Source of the DNA: Bretschneidera sinensis
Taxonomy: Eukaryota > Streptophyta > Magnoliopsida > Brassicales > Akaniaceae
Direction of reading: 5' to 3'
DNA length: 64,000 nt
NCBI GenBank assembly: GCA_023935145.1
Contig: CM043703.1
Span: 20,571,227 to 20,635,226 of the forward strand
Positions 34,549-46,998 of this stretch are shown here, in pieces; position 1 is the stretch's first letter; each line of letters begins with the position of its first letter. The notes under the pieces are model-generated. The model was not told the origin of the DNA and did no database searches. It saw only the letters and a list, made by a program, of their open reading frames with translations. The position numbers and the translations under genes are program-made.

Positions 34549-35814
34549 TGATGAGTCTAAAATATTGCATATTTTAGACCCTTAACTTATATTTGTTATG
34601 CTCTTAGTTAGTAGTATTTTACTTTATTTTACATTTTTCTTGTGTTTTGTGTATTTTTACATGTTTGTGGAGAAAGTGCAGCATTTCAGGATATTTGAAG
34701 CTTCTAGAGACATTGCGCTCGATTGCACAGATATGCGATCGAGCGCACCTGCGCTCGAGCGCACCTGCCTATGATCGAGTGCAAGGTCATCAATCCCACA
34801 TCGAAATGTTTGCAGTGCATCGCACCAGCGCGATCGAGCGCCCCAGACACGCGATCGAGCTCACACGCGATTGAGCGCACCAGACACGCGATTGAGCGCA
34901 CATGCGATCGATCGCAACATTCTGCGATCGAGCGCACTCGGGCCAGTATCCCACATCGTTTCTGCAAGCCACATTACTCCTGGTCTTCACCTATATAAGC
35001 ACCATCTGGCTTCATAATTCAGAGTACAATTCCTGAGCCACTTTGGTGTTTACCGGTGGACTTCTGCTAGCATTTTGGTGGATCCCGAAGGCATTGCTAC
35101 CACGAGGGGAAGCGCCGCCCGTCAGCGAGTGGAATTTCTCCCATGTAAAGTTTTTTATTTATTTTTTTATATTCAATTGTTTTAGTTTAAATGTTTAGCA
35201 CTTTTTATTATAGCTTTATAGATATGAGTGGCTAGACTCTTCAGCTAAGGTTGAAGATGAAGCCCTGCCGTTGTTTGGCGTAGTAGTTCAGATTTGCTTG
35301 TACAAATCTGACAATTTTTAGTATAAATATTCTGTCAATTATTTGAGTTAATCTTATAATTGATTGAGTTTAAATTGTCTGTTGGATTTTCTTTGTGTTT
35401 CATCTGATGGATACATTGAATGCTTTTCGATTAAATTGGATTCCCTTTGTGATTTGTTAAGAGCGGATACATCGGGTGCTTTTGGTTTAGTTGGGATATT
35501 CTTTGTTTTTTGTCTTATAGTTGGATTCATTGAATGTTTTGATAGGCTATATTTTTAGAACATGTATGCTTAACTTCGGTGGGGTGGATTCGGAAACCTT
35601 AGTGCTTTTTATTATTAGTTTTAAAATCAATTTAATTTAGTTTTAATTTGTTTTGCAAATTATCATTCAAAATTCGGAACTAGGTTAAGATAGAGTTAAT
35701 TTAGATTGAAAATATACTTTCACAACGCAATTCCCTGTGGATTCGACCTCGCACTTGCACAACGCTATACTGCAAACGACTCGTGCGCTTGCGAGTAAAT
35801 TAAAACTCACAACA
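34549..35814 (+). repeat. Right LTR of the Athila-like element (1266 bp)
   Basis: It is nearly identical to the left LTR. Differences concentrate in the palindrome array at 34714-34936, where repeat units differ in order and number. The TATA box is at about 34991. Confidence 0.93.
34714..34936 (+). repeat. Palindrome-like unit array, right LTR
   Basis: Ten variants of GCGATCGAGCGCA. Compared with the left LTR, one CCTACCTATGATCGAGCGCA unit is lost and one ACACGCGATTGAGCGCACC-type unit is gained. Several CG to TG changes are seen (GCGATTGAGCGCA). Confidence 0.88.
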
Positions 35815-35819
35815 ACTAG

Positions 35820-36384
35820 CATATGCTATTGTGGACACAGAGACCAAGGATAACTAGATGCGGTTCCATGAGAATCTATTACAAGATATTTGTTCAGTTA
35901 GTGACAAAAAGTGGACATTCATCTATAATCAACAAAAGATGATGTCTCTTTAGTATTTTGTGTGGACATTATGGAATTCATTTATTAACAGTAAACTAAT
36001 GCATTATTCATCATTTGGCATAGACTTGTACTAGCTTTTCAAACACTAATTTCGGAAGCTGGTGTGAGATTTTGTGTGAAATACCTTTATGGTAACTTCA
36101 AGGCCATGTATAAGGGTAAAGCCTTGAAAGACCATATATAGAATGTAGCCAAATCATCAACATATGCATCATGGTTTGAGAATATGGAGGAGTTGAGAAA
36201 GGTTAACCAAGAAGTGTATGGTTTTCTAGTTGAAAAATACCCAAAACACTTGTCCAGATAGGCTTTTTCATCATTTTCAAAGTGTGACATGTTGTTAAAC
36301 AAAATATCAGAGGTTTTCAACAAATCAATCATTGAAGCAAGATATCATCCAATGGAGAACATGTTGGAGAAGTTTGGAAGGTAT
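35820..36384 (+). pseudogene. MULE transposase, middle part (catalytic domain)
   Basis: It begins AYAIVDTETKDN, continuing across the Athila-like insertion. The segments KWTFIYNQQK, FCVKYLYGNFKAMYKGKALKD, SFSKCDMLLNKISEVFNKSI and IEARYHPMENMLEKFGRY match the MULE transposase domain (usually RYCVRHLYANF, KCDMLLNNLSE and IL.AR..PI..MLE). Stops and frameshifts occur between segments. It is interrupted at 36389 by the chromovirus insertion. Confidence 0.8.
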
Positions 36385-36389
36385 ATAAT

Positions 36390-38262
36390 TGTAACGACCC
36401 ATCCCAGTTTGGCCACCCCCGAGACAGCGTCGTCACGTTTTAAAATCCTAGCACAACACATATATGCAACAATATAAAAACATAAACTGAAATTATATAC
36501 ATATATAAATCTTCAACCTTCAACAGGGGAGTTACATTATTAAAATTTCAACTGAAATAATATATACAATATATAATGCATGGAGATTTACAAAAAAAAA
36601 AAAAAAATCATTAGTTTGAGGATGTGGACCACGTGACTTACAGAAAATGATTCAGTCTGAATCTCAGCTCATAATTCTATCTATCCCGCTCGCTACTTGA
36701 AATTATTTAACAATGAGAAGTGAGCTTCACAAACTCAGTGAATTAATTTATTAGAAGTACTCGATTATATACTTCCAGTCACATCTTATAATTCGATCGT
36801 TTCTAATTCACCAATATTAATCATCTATTTCTTCACATATAATACTGCAATCCTTCACATAATATTCCAATATTCATTCATCCATTATCTCATATAATTC
36901 AATAATAACATTCTATTATCACTACTTATATCATAATTCCAACCATTTATCAATCTCTTCTTAAATTAATTATCAAACATATCAAATTTTCAATCATATA
37001 TTTAATCATCTCGAGATTATTAATTCGACATCATTATTTACCTCATTATGAGGTTCACAGCATATAATCAATTAATTAAATAATTTTTATTATATCATAC
37101 TTTCACATGTCTTTCTCATAATATATGTATCTCTGTGAGACTCATTTGTCTATCAATCATTTCACAATCAATACTGATACTTTAACATCTCAATCAATAA
37201 TAATCAATATTTAAAACAAATGTGATGCATAAATTTAAATTTTCTTTCTTTCTTTCTTATCAGATCATTTCATATTATCATCTGAGAAAGTCTTCCCACA
37301 TGTCGACATATTTCAGCTAGACCAGCTGCCTTCATGGTCTTTTTTTAAGCTAAACCAACTGTCTTCATGGTTTTTTTCAGCTATGCATATGAGCAATAAT
37401 ATGCAAACAAGCATACATTAAAACATTCAAGTCAATTATCTAGCTTTTTCTCAAAATTATTATTTTTATAATATTTAATAAATTGCCTCCTCCTATACCA
37501 TATAAACTTTTCAATTATATTTTTCAAAAATTTCATATAATTTTTCAACACATTTTTCATTTATTCATATAATTAATATTCAACATATTATTAAATCTAT
37601 AATAAATAAATCAAATCAATTACCATACTTATCGAAAAGCATATCGTTAAATCATTATAATTCAACCATTTATTCAAATATCATAAATTAATATTTTTAT
37701 CGGTTTTGATTACTAAAATTAAATCTAACTCACCATGTAGTACTTAAAGCTACTCGTGGATCACCTCATTGCTTTTCCTGCTCCTTTCAACAATTTCACA
37801 CGATTACTTATCGTCAACACCTTAAATATGATGAAGTCTTGCTATCGTAATTGAATGACTGTACTATCTTTAATATTGGAGAAATTTTCTTTATAACTTT
37901 TTGCTAAGAAATTTGAATTGAAAAAAGAAAACCAAATGGGATTTGTTAAGAAAAATACAAAACAAAAAAAAAACTAAATTTTATATTACAAACCGTTTCA
38001 CCTGTACCATTTGTTCTCTTAGTGGTTGCTTAGTGTCCACAACATGCACACTTGCATGTAAATTGTAGCCTACGCCTGGATTAAGCGTCTAGGTGTATCA
38101 ACTTTTTTTTTTCTTCTTTTTTTCTCTTTTTTTCAAAAAGAATTATTTCATTCAATAGTAAATCTTTCATATATATATATATATATATATATATTATTTT
38201 AATTCTATGTAATATCTATCAAATTACTTCTTTAGCTTTACTTTAAGAACACGGGTATTACA
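36390..38262 (-). repeat. 3' LTR of the chromovirus (1873 bp)
   Basis: It runs from TGTAACGACCCATCCCAG to ACGGGTATTACA on the plus strand. It contains a (TA)n run at about 38171-38194 and tandem GCTAGACCAGCTGCCTTCAT-like units at about 37315-37380. It is shorter than the partner LTR because of repeat-number differences. Confidence 0.88.
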
Positions 38263-38289
38263 ATTCTACTAATCTTATAAAAATTTCGT

Positions 38290-41200
38290 CTCCGAAATTT
38301 CCTTACCTAACTCATGAAAAAGCTGAGGGTACTTATTCCTCATTCTTGCCTCATGCTCCCAACTAATTTCTTCAACATCTTTGTTTTGCCATAATACTTG
38401 AAAAAAGGAATACCTTTATCATGCAAGATTTGTTCCTTTCTGTCTAGAATTCTGACAGGTACTTGCATAAAGGTCAAATCTTCCTGAAGTTCTACAGCTT
38501 GATTCGGAATACTATGTGATTCATCACGTAAACATTTTCTCAAAAGTGAAACATGAAATACATTGTGTAATTACTTTAACTTTGGAGGCAAATTCAATCT
38601 ATATGCTACTGGTCTAACTCTTTCAATTACCTCATATGGACCCATAAATCTCGGACTCAATTTTCTTTTCTTTTTAAATCTCAATACATCCTTCCATAGA
38701 GATATATTCAAAACCACTCAATCACCAACCTAAAACTCAAGAGGCCGTTTTCTATTATCAGTATATTCCTTATGTCTGTTATGTGTTGCTCTAAGGTTCT
38801 TTCTAACTAGTTTGATCCTCTCAGTAGTCAAATCTATCATTTCTGGCCCAAATACCTTTCTTTCTCCAACTTTTTCCCAACATATTGGAGCTCTGCACCT
38901 TCTACCGTATAGAGCCTTGAATTATGGCATTCTAATACTAGTTTGATACTTATTGTTATATGTAAACTTGATCAAAGGTAAATAAACATCTCAACTCATT
39001 GAAAAACTCAATACACTTGCCTTCAGCATATCTTTTAGTATTCTAATGATTCTCTTTGTTTGCCTATAAGTTTAAGGATGAAAAGTTGTACTAAACTGCA
39101 ATTGTGTACCCATGGCTTTCTGAAAACTCCTCCAAAATCTAGAAGTGAATCTGAAATCCCTATATGATACAACGCTTAAAGGTACTCCATATAATCTCAC
39201 AATTTTCGCTACATACAATTCAGTCAACTTTTCAGGACTCTAGGTAGTTTTAATAGGGAGGAAATGTGAAGACTTAGAAAGTCTATCCACTACAACCCAT
39301 ACAGCATCATGACCTCTTTGGGTATAGGAAAAACCAGAAACAAAATCCATACTTACATTCTCCCATGGCGATTCAGGTACTGGAAGAGGATGTAATAAAC
39401 CTGTTGGATGTCTATTCTCATATTTCACTTGTTGACAAGTCAAACATCTAGAAATATACTCAGCTACATTCTTCTTCATCCCTGACCACCAATAATTTTG
39501 TCTCAACCCCTTGTACATGTTATTATTACCTGGGTGCATAGAATATACAAAATCACGACCCTCTCCTAGTATCTCATTTCTCATCTCAACATCATTGGGA
39601 CACAAACTCTATGTCCTAATACCACCATACCATTTTCTCTAATTCTAAACCCAGTCGGCTTCCCACTCAATATTTCCTGTCTGATCTTCTCTATCCCTTC
39701 ATCTCTACTCTACATCTGTAACAAGCAATCAATAATAAAATATTGTGCTACCATATTGGCTATCAAAACTCATCTGTCACTGATACTCAACTGCATTCTC
39801 ATTTCTCTCAGTTCTATCATCAAACTAATATCATAACTCCCAATAGCAGCAAATCTTCCTATAGACTTTCTACTCAATGCATCAGCTACTACATTAGTCT
39901 TCCCTGGATGATAGTGAATTGTATAGTCATAGTCACTAATCAACTCCATCCACCTCATCTGTCTCAAATTCAACTCTTTTTGGGTAGGTAAATGCTTCAA
40001 ACTTTAATGATTAGAAAAAATTTCACAAGTGGCTCCATTCAGATGATGTCTCCAAATATTCAAAGCAAAAACTATGGCAATCAATTCTAAATCATGGGTC
40101 AGATAATTTCTCTCATGGTTCTTCAGTTGTCTAGAAGCATAAGCTATAACTCTCATATGTTGCATCAACACACATCTTAACCCCTAATGCGACGCATCAC
40201 TATAGACCACAAATCCTTCATCACCAGAAAGAAACACTTATACTGGAGCAGTAGTCAATTTCTCTTTCAACAGCTAAAAACTCTTCTCACATTCTTCTAA
40301 CCACATAAACTTCACTTCCTTCCTGGTCAATCTAGTTAATGGTCCAATAATAATAGAAAAATCCTGGATTAACCTCATGTAATAACCAGCCAACCCCAAA
40401 AAGCTTCTAATTTCAATCACACTAGTGGGTCTTTCCCAATTCAACATTGCCTCTACTTTCTGTGAGTCAATTGCTATACCATCTCCTGACACAACATGCC
40501 CTAAGAAAGATATTTCACTCAACTAAAATTTAAACTTAGAGAACTTTGCATACAATTTCTCTCTCCTAACAAATTCCAACACTATCTCTAAATGTTGCCC
40601 ATGTTCTTCTTCATTCTTGGAATACACCAGAATATCATCAATAAATACAATCACAAATCTATCCAAGAATGGTTTAAACACCCGATTCATTAGATCCATA
40701 AATGCTGCAGGAGCATTAGTTAACCCAAATGGCATCATGAGGAACTCATGATGGCCATAACGTGTCCTAAAAGTAGTCTTAGGCACGTCCCCCTCATTTA
40801 TCCTCAACTGATAATAACTTGATCTCAGGTCTATCTTAGAAAACACCTTAGCCCCCTGTAACTGCTCGAATAAATCATTTATCATGGGTAAAGGATATTT
40901 ATTCTTAATAGTAATCTTTTTCAGTTGTCTATAATCAATACACAACCCCATCGTCCCATTCTTCTTCTTTATAAACAACACAGGGGCTCCCCAAGGTGAC
41001 ATACTAGGTTGAATAAATTGTTTATCTAGTAATTCCTGAAGCTAAACTTTCAATTCTCTCAACTCAGTTGGTGTCATTCTATAAGGTGCTATAGATATAG
41101 GTGTTGATCCCGTAATCACCTTAATAGAAAACTCAATCTCCCTGTTAGGAGGCAAACCAGACAACTCCTCAGAGAACATATCAAAAAAATCTTTCACTAC

Positions 41201-41614
41201 TAAGATTTCTTCTAACTTCCTAATCTTTTTTCTAGAATCCACCACATATGCCGAATACCTCTCACAACCCTTCTTCAACCATCTACTAGCAATTAGGGCA
41301 GAAATAAGACAGTTGGTAAGTATCTTACGTTCTCCCTGAATGTTAAACTCCTCTTGTCTTGGTATCTTAAACACTACATTCTTCCTAAAACAATCTACCC
41401 AAGCATAATATGAAGATAACCAATTCATTCCCAGAATTAAATCAAAATATATCATATCCAAAAGCAACAAATCAACTTCAAATTCTCTATCAGCTATACT
41501 AATCACATAACGTCGATAAATGGTCCTAATAATAAACCTATCCCCAGTATGAACCTCAACAATAACAGCATGCATCAAAGGACTAACACAAACATTAATA
41601 GATTTCATATACAC
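38290..41614 (-). pseudogene. Chromovirus pol remnant (PR, RT, RNase H, integrase, chromodomain-like tail)
   Basis: The protease/linker region has VDLLLLDMIYFDLILGMNWL (41614 to about 41042). RT (41002-40274) has [28 protein letters not shown] and the intact catalytic box [10 protein letters not shown]. RNase H/connection (40270-39770) has SDASH and [20 protein letters not shown]. Integrase (39605-39240) has the zinc-finger part HPGNNNMYKGLRQNYWWSGM, CLTCQQVK and DFVSGFSYTQRGHDAVWVVV, then DRLSKSSHFLPIK. The C-terminal segment (38560-38290) reads LRKCLRDESHSIPNQ and PVRILDRKEQILHDKGIPFF, as in the chromodomain tails of Del/Tekay elements. Stops at several positions make it non-functional. Confidence 0.88.
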
Positions 41615-41619
41615 ACCGG

Positions 41620-42840
41620 ATGCAAAAGAATGGGTTCACTAGGATTAATTAATAATCTAGTAGGTCTATCAATAATAGATACCATACCCATCACAATATC
41701 AGAAGTGGCTTGTACATCCTGTTGGATCAACGCATAGACTCTGTTGTCTCTAGGCTGTAACTGACCACCGCGTCCTCTCTCAGCTACTGATCCTCTACCT
41801 TTACTCTGCATACTCCCTGATCCACCACCTCTCTCCACCTGTTTTCTCCCAACATCCCCAGCATCTATCTCAATAGATTTCCCCACTAGACAATCTACAC
41901 TAGCATGTCCTCCCTCACTATATATAATGCACATCTGAGTAGGACAATTCCAAGATAGATGTCCTGTCAGATTACATCTATAGCAAACTCTTGTCTTTCG
42001 ATCATATATCAAATTACCACTTTCCCTTGGTGGCATACTTACTTATCTACCATAGTTATAGAAGTTATGGATCTAGCTTGCCTCCAACTCTATATTATAG
42101 GTCATCTCTCACATGGACAACTCATCTGAAGTGGTCTTCCACCTTGTACACTCATACTACCACTACCTTTAGAACCTTTTATGTCTAAGCCTCTTCAACC
42201 ACTCTCTTTCTCCCTTAAACTCTATCATAGTTTTCTCAATCTGACATGCTATATCCGCTAACCTAACATAATTCATATGCCTCATATAAGATAGTTTCGA
42301 TCTAATCTCAAAATATAATCCATCTAGGAACCTCTTACACTTCTTCTTCTCTATTTTTACCATTTTTTATACAAACCTTGACAAGGCCACAATCTGCTAT
42401 CATACTGAGCCACAATCAACATATTTTACCTTAAATAAATGAAATCTCTCTTTCGTGCGCTCTGAGAGCAAATATGAGCAATATTTATAAAAAAATAAGC
42501 CTCTTTAAACCTATTCCAAGTTAAGGGTCTATTAACATATGCACTTACCCTGGAAAGAGTATCCTCATACCCTTCTAACTTAAACAAAGCAAAGGTGACC
42601 CTCTGCCTGTCAGTCACTAGTAAAATACCAAATAATCTCTCTACATGTTTCACCAATAGCTCAGGCTCAAAAGGATTTATAGATCCTTCAAACAACAAAA
42701 CATTCAACTTAATATATCTAACAAAATAATCTCCATGTATCTCGTGCATAAACTCACATTTCCCCTTTTGAATGTCTACTATTACTGGATTTACAATAAC
42801 CTTAAGCATTGCTCTAGCCTGTTCATCTAGTCTATGCTAT
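41620..42840 (-). pseudogene. Chromovirus gag remnant
   Basis: The gag core has LKVIVNPVIVDIQKG near 42800, then SINPFEPELLVKHVERLFGI, QRVTFALFKLEGYED and LTWNRFKEAYF. The segment RFLDGLYFEIRSKLSYMRH follows at 42330. A zinc knuckle, CYRCNLTGHLSWNC, lies near 41975. Stops separate the pieces. Confidence 0.82.
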
Positions 42841-43178
42841 AGACTATTAACTCTATTATCTGTTACATTCATTTTCTCAAGAACATGAGCAAGAGCTTCT
42901 CTTAGCTCATATATTTCAACTCCAGATTCTCTCACGCCCCTACTAGCATCAATTATACTATCAACACTTTCCCTTCTGGAAACTCACTCTAACTCAGCCT
43001 CCATCTCGACCTCAGCTCATCTAAAAATAGGGGCCTACCACACCCACTTTGGTCAGAACTCTACCTATAGCTCTAGCACATTCACGTGTCATTTTCAGAC
43101 TCTGCACTAAAATATAGTTTATTTAAATCTTACATGTCTTTAAATTTTTATGCAGTCTACAGAATCAAAAAACCTAAT

Positions 43179-43190
43179 GCTCTAATACCA
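43179..43190 (-). other. Primer-binding site of the chromovirus
   Basis: The minus strand reads TGGTATTAGAGC, 4 nt from the 5' LTR; one C to T change relative to the usual TGGTATCAGAGC. Confidence 0.8.
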
Positions 43191-43194
43191 AAAT

Positions 43195-45231
43195 TGTAAC
43201 GACCCATCCCGGGTTGGCCACCCCCGAGACGATATAGTCACTTTTAAAATTCTAGCATGACACATATATGCAACAATATAAAAACATCAATTGAAATTAT
43301 ATACATACATAAATCCTCAACGCTCAACAGGGGAGTTACATTATTAAAATTTCAACTGAAATAATATATATATAGCATATGATGCATGGATATTTACAAC
43401 AACAAAAAATTCCATTAGTATGAGGATGTGGACCACGTGGCTTACAGAAAATGATTCAGTTTAAATCTCAGCTCATAATTCTATCTGTCCTGCTCGCTAC
43501 CTGAAATTATTTAACAATGAGAAGTGAGCTTCACAAGCTCAGTGAATTAAATTTACTAGAATTACTCGATTATATACTTCCAGTCACATCTTATAATTCG
43601 ATCATTTCTAATTCACCAATATTAAGCATCTATTTCTTCACATATAATACTTCAATCCTTCACATAATCTTTCAATATTCATTCATCCATTATCTCATAT
43701 AATTCAATAATAACATTATATTATCACTACTCATATCATAATTCCAACTATTTATCAATCTCTTCTTAAATTAATTATCAAACATATCAATTTTTAAAGC
43801 ATATATTTAATCATCTCAAGATTATCAATTCAACATCATTATTTACCTCGTTATGAGGTTCACAACATATAACCAATCAATCAAATAATTTTTATCATAT
43901 CATACTTTCACTTTTTTTCTCATCATATATGTCTCTCTGTGAGATTCATTTGTCTATCAATCATTTTATAATTAAGAATGATACTTTAGCATCTCAATCA
44001 ATAATAATAAATATTTAAAATAAATGTAATGCATGAATTTAAATAATTTTTCTTTCTTTCTCATCAAATCATTTCATACTATCATCTAGGAACGTCTTCC
44101 CATACGTCGAAATGTTTTAACTAGACCAGTTGCTTTCCTGGTCTTTTCAACTAGATCAACTGCTTTTCTGACCTTTTTTCTTTTGTTTTTAGCTAGACCA
44201 GTTGCCTTCCTTGTCTTTTTAGCTAGACTAACTGCATTTTTTTATGCATATGATTAATAATATGCAAACAAGCATACATTAAAACATTCAAGTCAATTAT
44301 CTAGCTCTTTCTCAAAATTATTGTTTTTATCATATTTAATAAATTGTCTCCTCATATATCATATCAACTTTTCAGTTATATTTTTCAGAAATTACGTATA
44401 ACTTTTTAACACATTTTTCATTTATTCATATAGTTAATATCCAACATATTACTAAATCTATAATCAATAAATCAAATCAATTATCATACTTATCTAGAAG
44501 TACATCGTTAAATCATTATAATTCAACCATTTATTCAAATATCATAAATTCGTATTTTTATTGGTTTTGATTACTAAAAGTATATCTAACTTACCATGTA
44601 ACACTTAAAGCTACTCGTGGATCACCTCATTGCCTTTCCTTCTCCTTTTAGCAATTTCATCCGATTACTAATCGTCAACACCTCAAATATGATGAAGTCT
44701 TGCTATCGTAAATGAATGATTGTACTATCTCTAATATTGGAGAAATTTTCTTTATAACTTTTTGCTAAGAAATTTGAATTGAAGAAACAAGAAAACCAAA
44801 CGGGATTTGGTAAGAAAAATACAAAACAAAAAAAAACTAAATTTTATATTACAAATTGTTTCACCTGCACCATTTGTTCTCTTAATGGTTGCTTAGTGTC
44901 CACAACATGCACTATTGCATGTAAATTGTAGCCTGCACCTGGACAAAGTGTCTAAGTGAATTATCTTTTTTTTTTCTTTTGAAACTTTCAAAAGCTAGAC
45001 ACCTGGACGTCCAGGTGTCTTTTTTTTTTCTTTTTTCTTACCACAGCAACCGTCCAGCCTTTTTATTTTTTTTAAAAAAGAATTATTTCATTCAATAGTA
45101 AATTTTTCATATATATTATATTAATTTCATGTAATATCTATCAAGTAAATTTTTCATATATATTATATTAATTTCATGTAATATCTATCAAATTACTTTT
45201 TTACCCTTACTTTAAGAACATGAGTACTGCA
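43195..45231 (-). repeat. 5' LTR of the chromovirus (2037 bp)
   Basis: It runs from TGTAACGACCCATCCCGGG to ATGAGTACTGCA. Relative to the other LTR it has extra tandem copies of an AGCTAGACCAGTTGCCTTCC-like unit (44110-44240). It also has a tandem duplication of about 58 bp with the word AGTAAATTTTTCATATATAT (45098-45193) and an insertion near 44980-45060. Confidence 0.87.
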
Positions 45232-45236
45232 ATAAT

Positions 45237-46998
45237 GGAGATGAAAGTTGAAAAAAAATGAGCATATGCTAAAGTACCATGGGCAAATTTTTCTGAAAAT
45301 CCAAAAAAAGTTAGAGAAACACAAGCTATACTCTAAAGGTTGCATTCCTACACAATATAGTGGTCCAAATTATGAGGTGGATGAGGGGAGTGACTGATGG
45401 ATTATTAATCTTGAGAAGCATACATTCAATTGCTATAGGTGGAACATGAGTAGAATACCATGCAGCTATGCAATTGGATGCATATTCTATGCTAACAAGA
45501 CTGCTGAAGAGTTTGTGAATCCATACTACAGTGTTGAGACATACCTTGAAGTGTATTCTCACTTTGTGGCCCTACAAATGATACAAAATTATGGCCACAA
45601 ATCATAAATGAAGCGCTACAAACCATAAATGAAACACCACAACCACCTGAGTTTAAAAAGCTTCATGGAAGACCTAAAAGCCAAGGAAGAATGATAAGGA
45701 TGAGCAAATGGATCCTTCCACAATAAGTAAAGAAGGTTAAATGTGGGAAGTGTGGTGGTGTTGGACATAACAAGAAGGGTAGTAATGGTTATGCAAGAGA
45801 AAGTGGTGGTGGTGAGACAAGTAGGTCTGCAAAATTTATGGGTTTCAGGGTTGAGTACCATCCCAACACTGCACAAGTAAGCTAACTTAAATGAATACCT
45901 TTAATTTATCTTTTTTAGTATTTACTTTTTATTCATTTCTAAGTATTTGTGAGAAGAACATTTGTCATATACTATCTTTTCCCCTAAGTATATTGGATTT
46001 TGCTACTTTGTAGGGAACAACACAAGCAAAGTAAACATCTTCTAGTCAGCCACCACCAGGGCAGCCGTATTCCAGCCAAGTGAGCTTACTTAAATGAATA
46101 CTTTTTATTTACCTCTTTTTGTATTAGCCTTTTATTCATTTCTAAGTATTTATGAGAAGAGCATTTGTCATATATTGTTTTTTCCCTAACTAAGCATATT
46201 ACATTTTGTTGCGATGTAGGGAACAATATAAGCAAGTCAAGCATCTTCTAATTAGCCACCACCAAGGCAACCGTATTTTAGCCAAGTAAGCTAACTTAAA
46301 TGAATACCTTTTATTTACCTCCTTTTTTGTATTTGTCTTTTATTCATTTCTAAGTATTTGCGAGAAGAGTATCTGCCATATACTATCTTTTCCCCTGACT
46401 AAGTATATTGGATTTTTGTTGCTATGTAGGGAACAACACAAGTAAGACAAACATCTTATAGTCAACCACCACCAAGGCAACCGTATTCCAGCTAAGTAAG
46501 CTAACTTAAATGAATACCTTTTATTTACCTATTTTTGTATTTGTCTTTTATTAATTTCTAAGTATAAGAGTATTTGTCATATACTGTTTTTTTCCTAAGT
46601 ATATTGGATTTTGTTGCTATGTAGAAAACAATACAAACAAGGCAAGTATCTTCTAGTTAGCCACCACTACGGTAGCCTTATTTTAGCCAAGTAAGCTAAC
46701 TTAAATTAATACCTTTTATTTACCTTATTTTGTATTTGCTTTTTACATATTTCGAAGTATTTGTGAGAAGAGCATATGTCATATACTGTATTTTTTTTCC
46801 TAATTAAGTATATTTGATTTTGCTACTATATAGGGAACAACACAAGCAAGACAAATATCTTCTAATCAGCCACCACCAAAGCAAACATATTCTAGATAGC
46901 CACCACCAAGGCAACAACCACCCAAGCAACAACAACCATGGAAACCATCAGCAAGATAGTCACCAAACAAGCAACCACCAACAGACACATTTTGAGTG
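45237..46998 (+). pseudogene. MULE transposase, C-terminal part (SWIM finger, zinc knuckle, repeated exons)
   Basis: It resumes the MULE gene after the chromovirus. The SWIM-type finger is recognisable as HTFNCYRWNMSRIPCSYAIG, followed by FVNPYYSVETYLEVYSHFVA; the usual first Cys pair is altered (FNCYRW for CTCRRW). The next frame has FKKLHGRPKSQRR and a knuckle KCGKCGGVGHNKKG. The exon ends GFRVEYHPNTAQ at 45876. It continues through four 66-bp exons and a longer last exon from 46834 rich in Gln and Pro (PPPRQQPPKQQQPW). Several stops, mostly CAA/CAG to TAA/TAG, are present. Confidence 0.8.
45877..46833 (+). repeat. Tandem exon-plus-intron repeats of about 200 bp in the MULE gene
   Basis: Donors GTAAGCTAACTT (or close) begin at 45877, 46080, 46286, 46496 and 46691; acceptors ending TAG precede exons at 46014, 46220, 46430, 46625 and 46834. 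The four exons 46014-46079, 46220-46285, 46430-46495 and 46625-46690 are each exactly 66 bp (22 codons). The best-preserved copy reads GTTQVRQTSYSQPPPRQPYS before a stop (46493). Introns share sequence, so exon and intron were duplicated together. Confidence 0.85.

Larger units (their letters stand above)
30280..35814 (+). mobile_element. Non-autonomous Athila-like Ty3/gypsy retrotransposon (5.5 kb)
   Basis: LTRs are 30280-31548 and 34549-35814, starting TGATGAG and ending CACAACA, with target-site duplication ACTAG. A primer-binding site of the tRNA-Asp type used by Athila/Tat elements follows the left LTR (31555-31572). A purine tract (GTTTGGGGGTATT) precedes the right LTR. The internal region is only 3.0 kb and lacks the RT core, RNase H and integrase, so it must be mobilised in trans. 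The LTRs are nearly identical outside a palindrome array, indicating a fairly recent insertion. Confidence 0.93.
36390..45231 (-). mobile_element. Ty3/gypsy chromovirus (Del/Tekay-like), 8.8 kb, nested in the MULE
   Basis: The target-site duplication ATAAT is exact (36385-36389 and 45232-45236). LTRs are 36390-38262 and 43195-45231, each starting TGTAACGACCCATCCC on the plus strand. The primer-binding site (minus strand TGGTATTAGAGC, tRNA-Met type) is at 43179-43190. Gag, protease, RT, RNase H, integrase and a chromodomain-like tail follow in order on the minus strand, all broken by stops. It inserted after the MULE was in place, because it splits the transposase. Confidence 0.93.
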
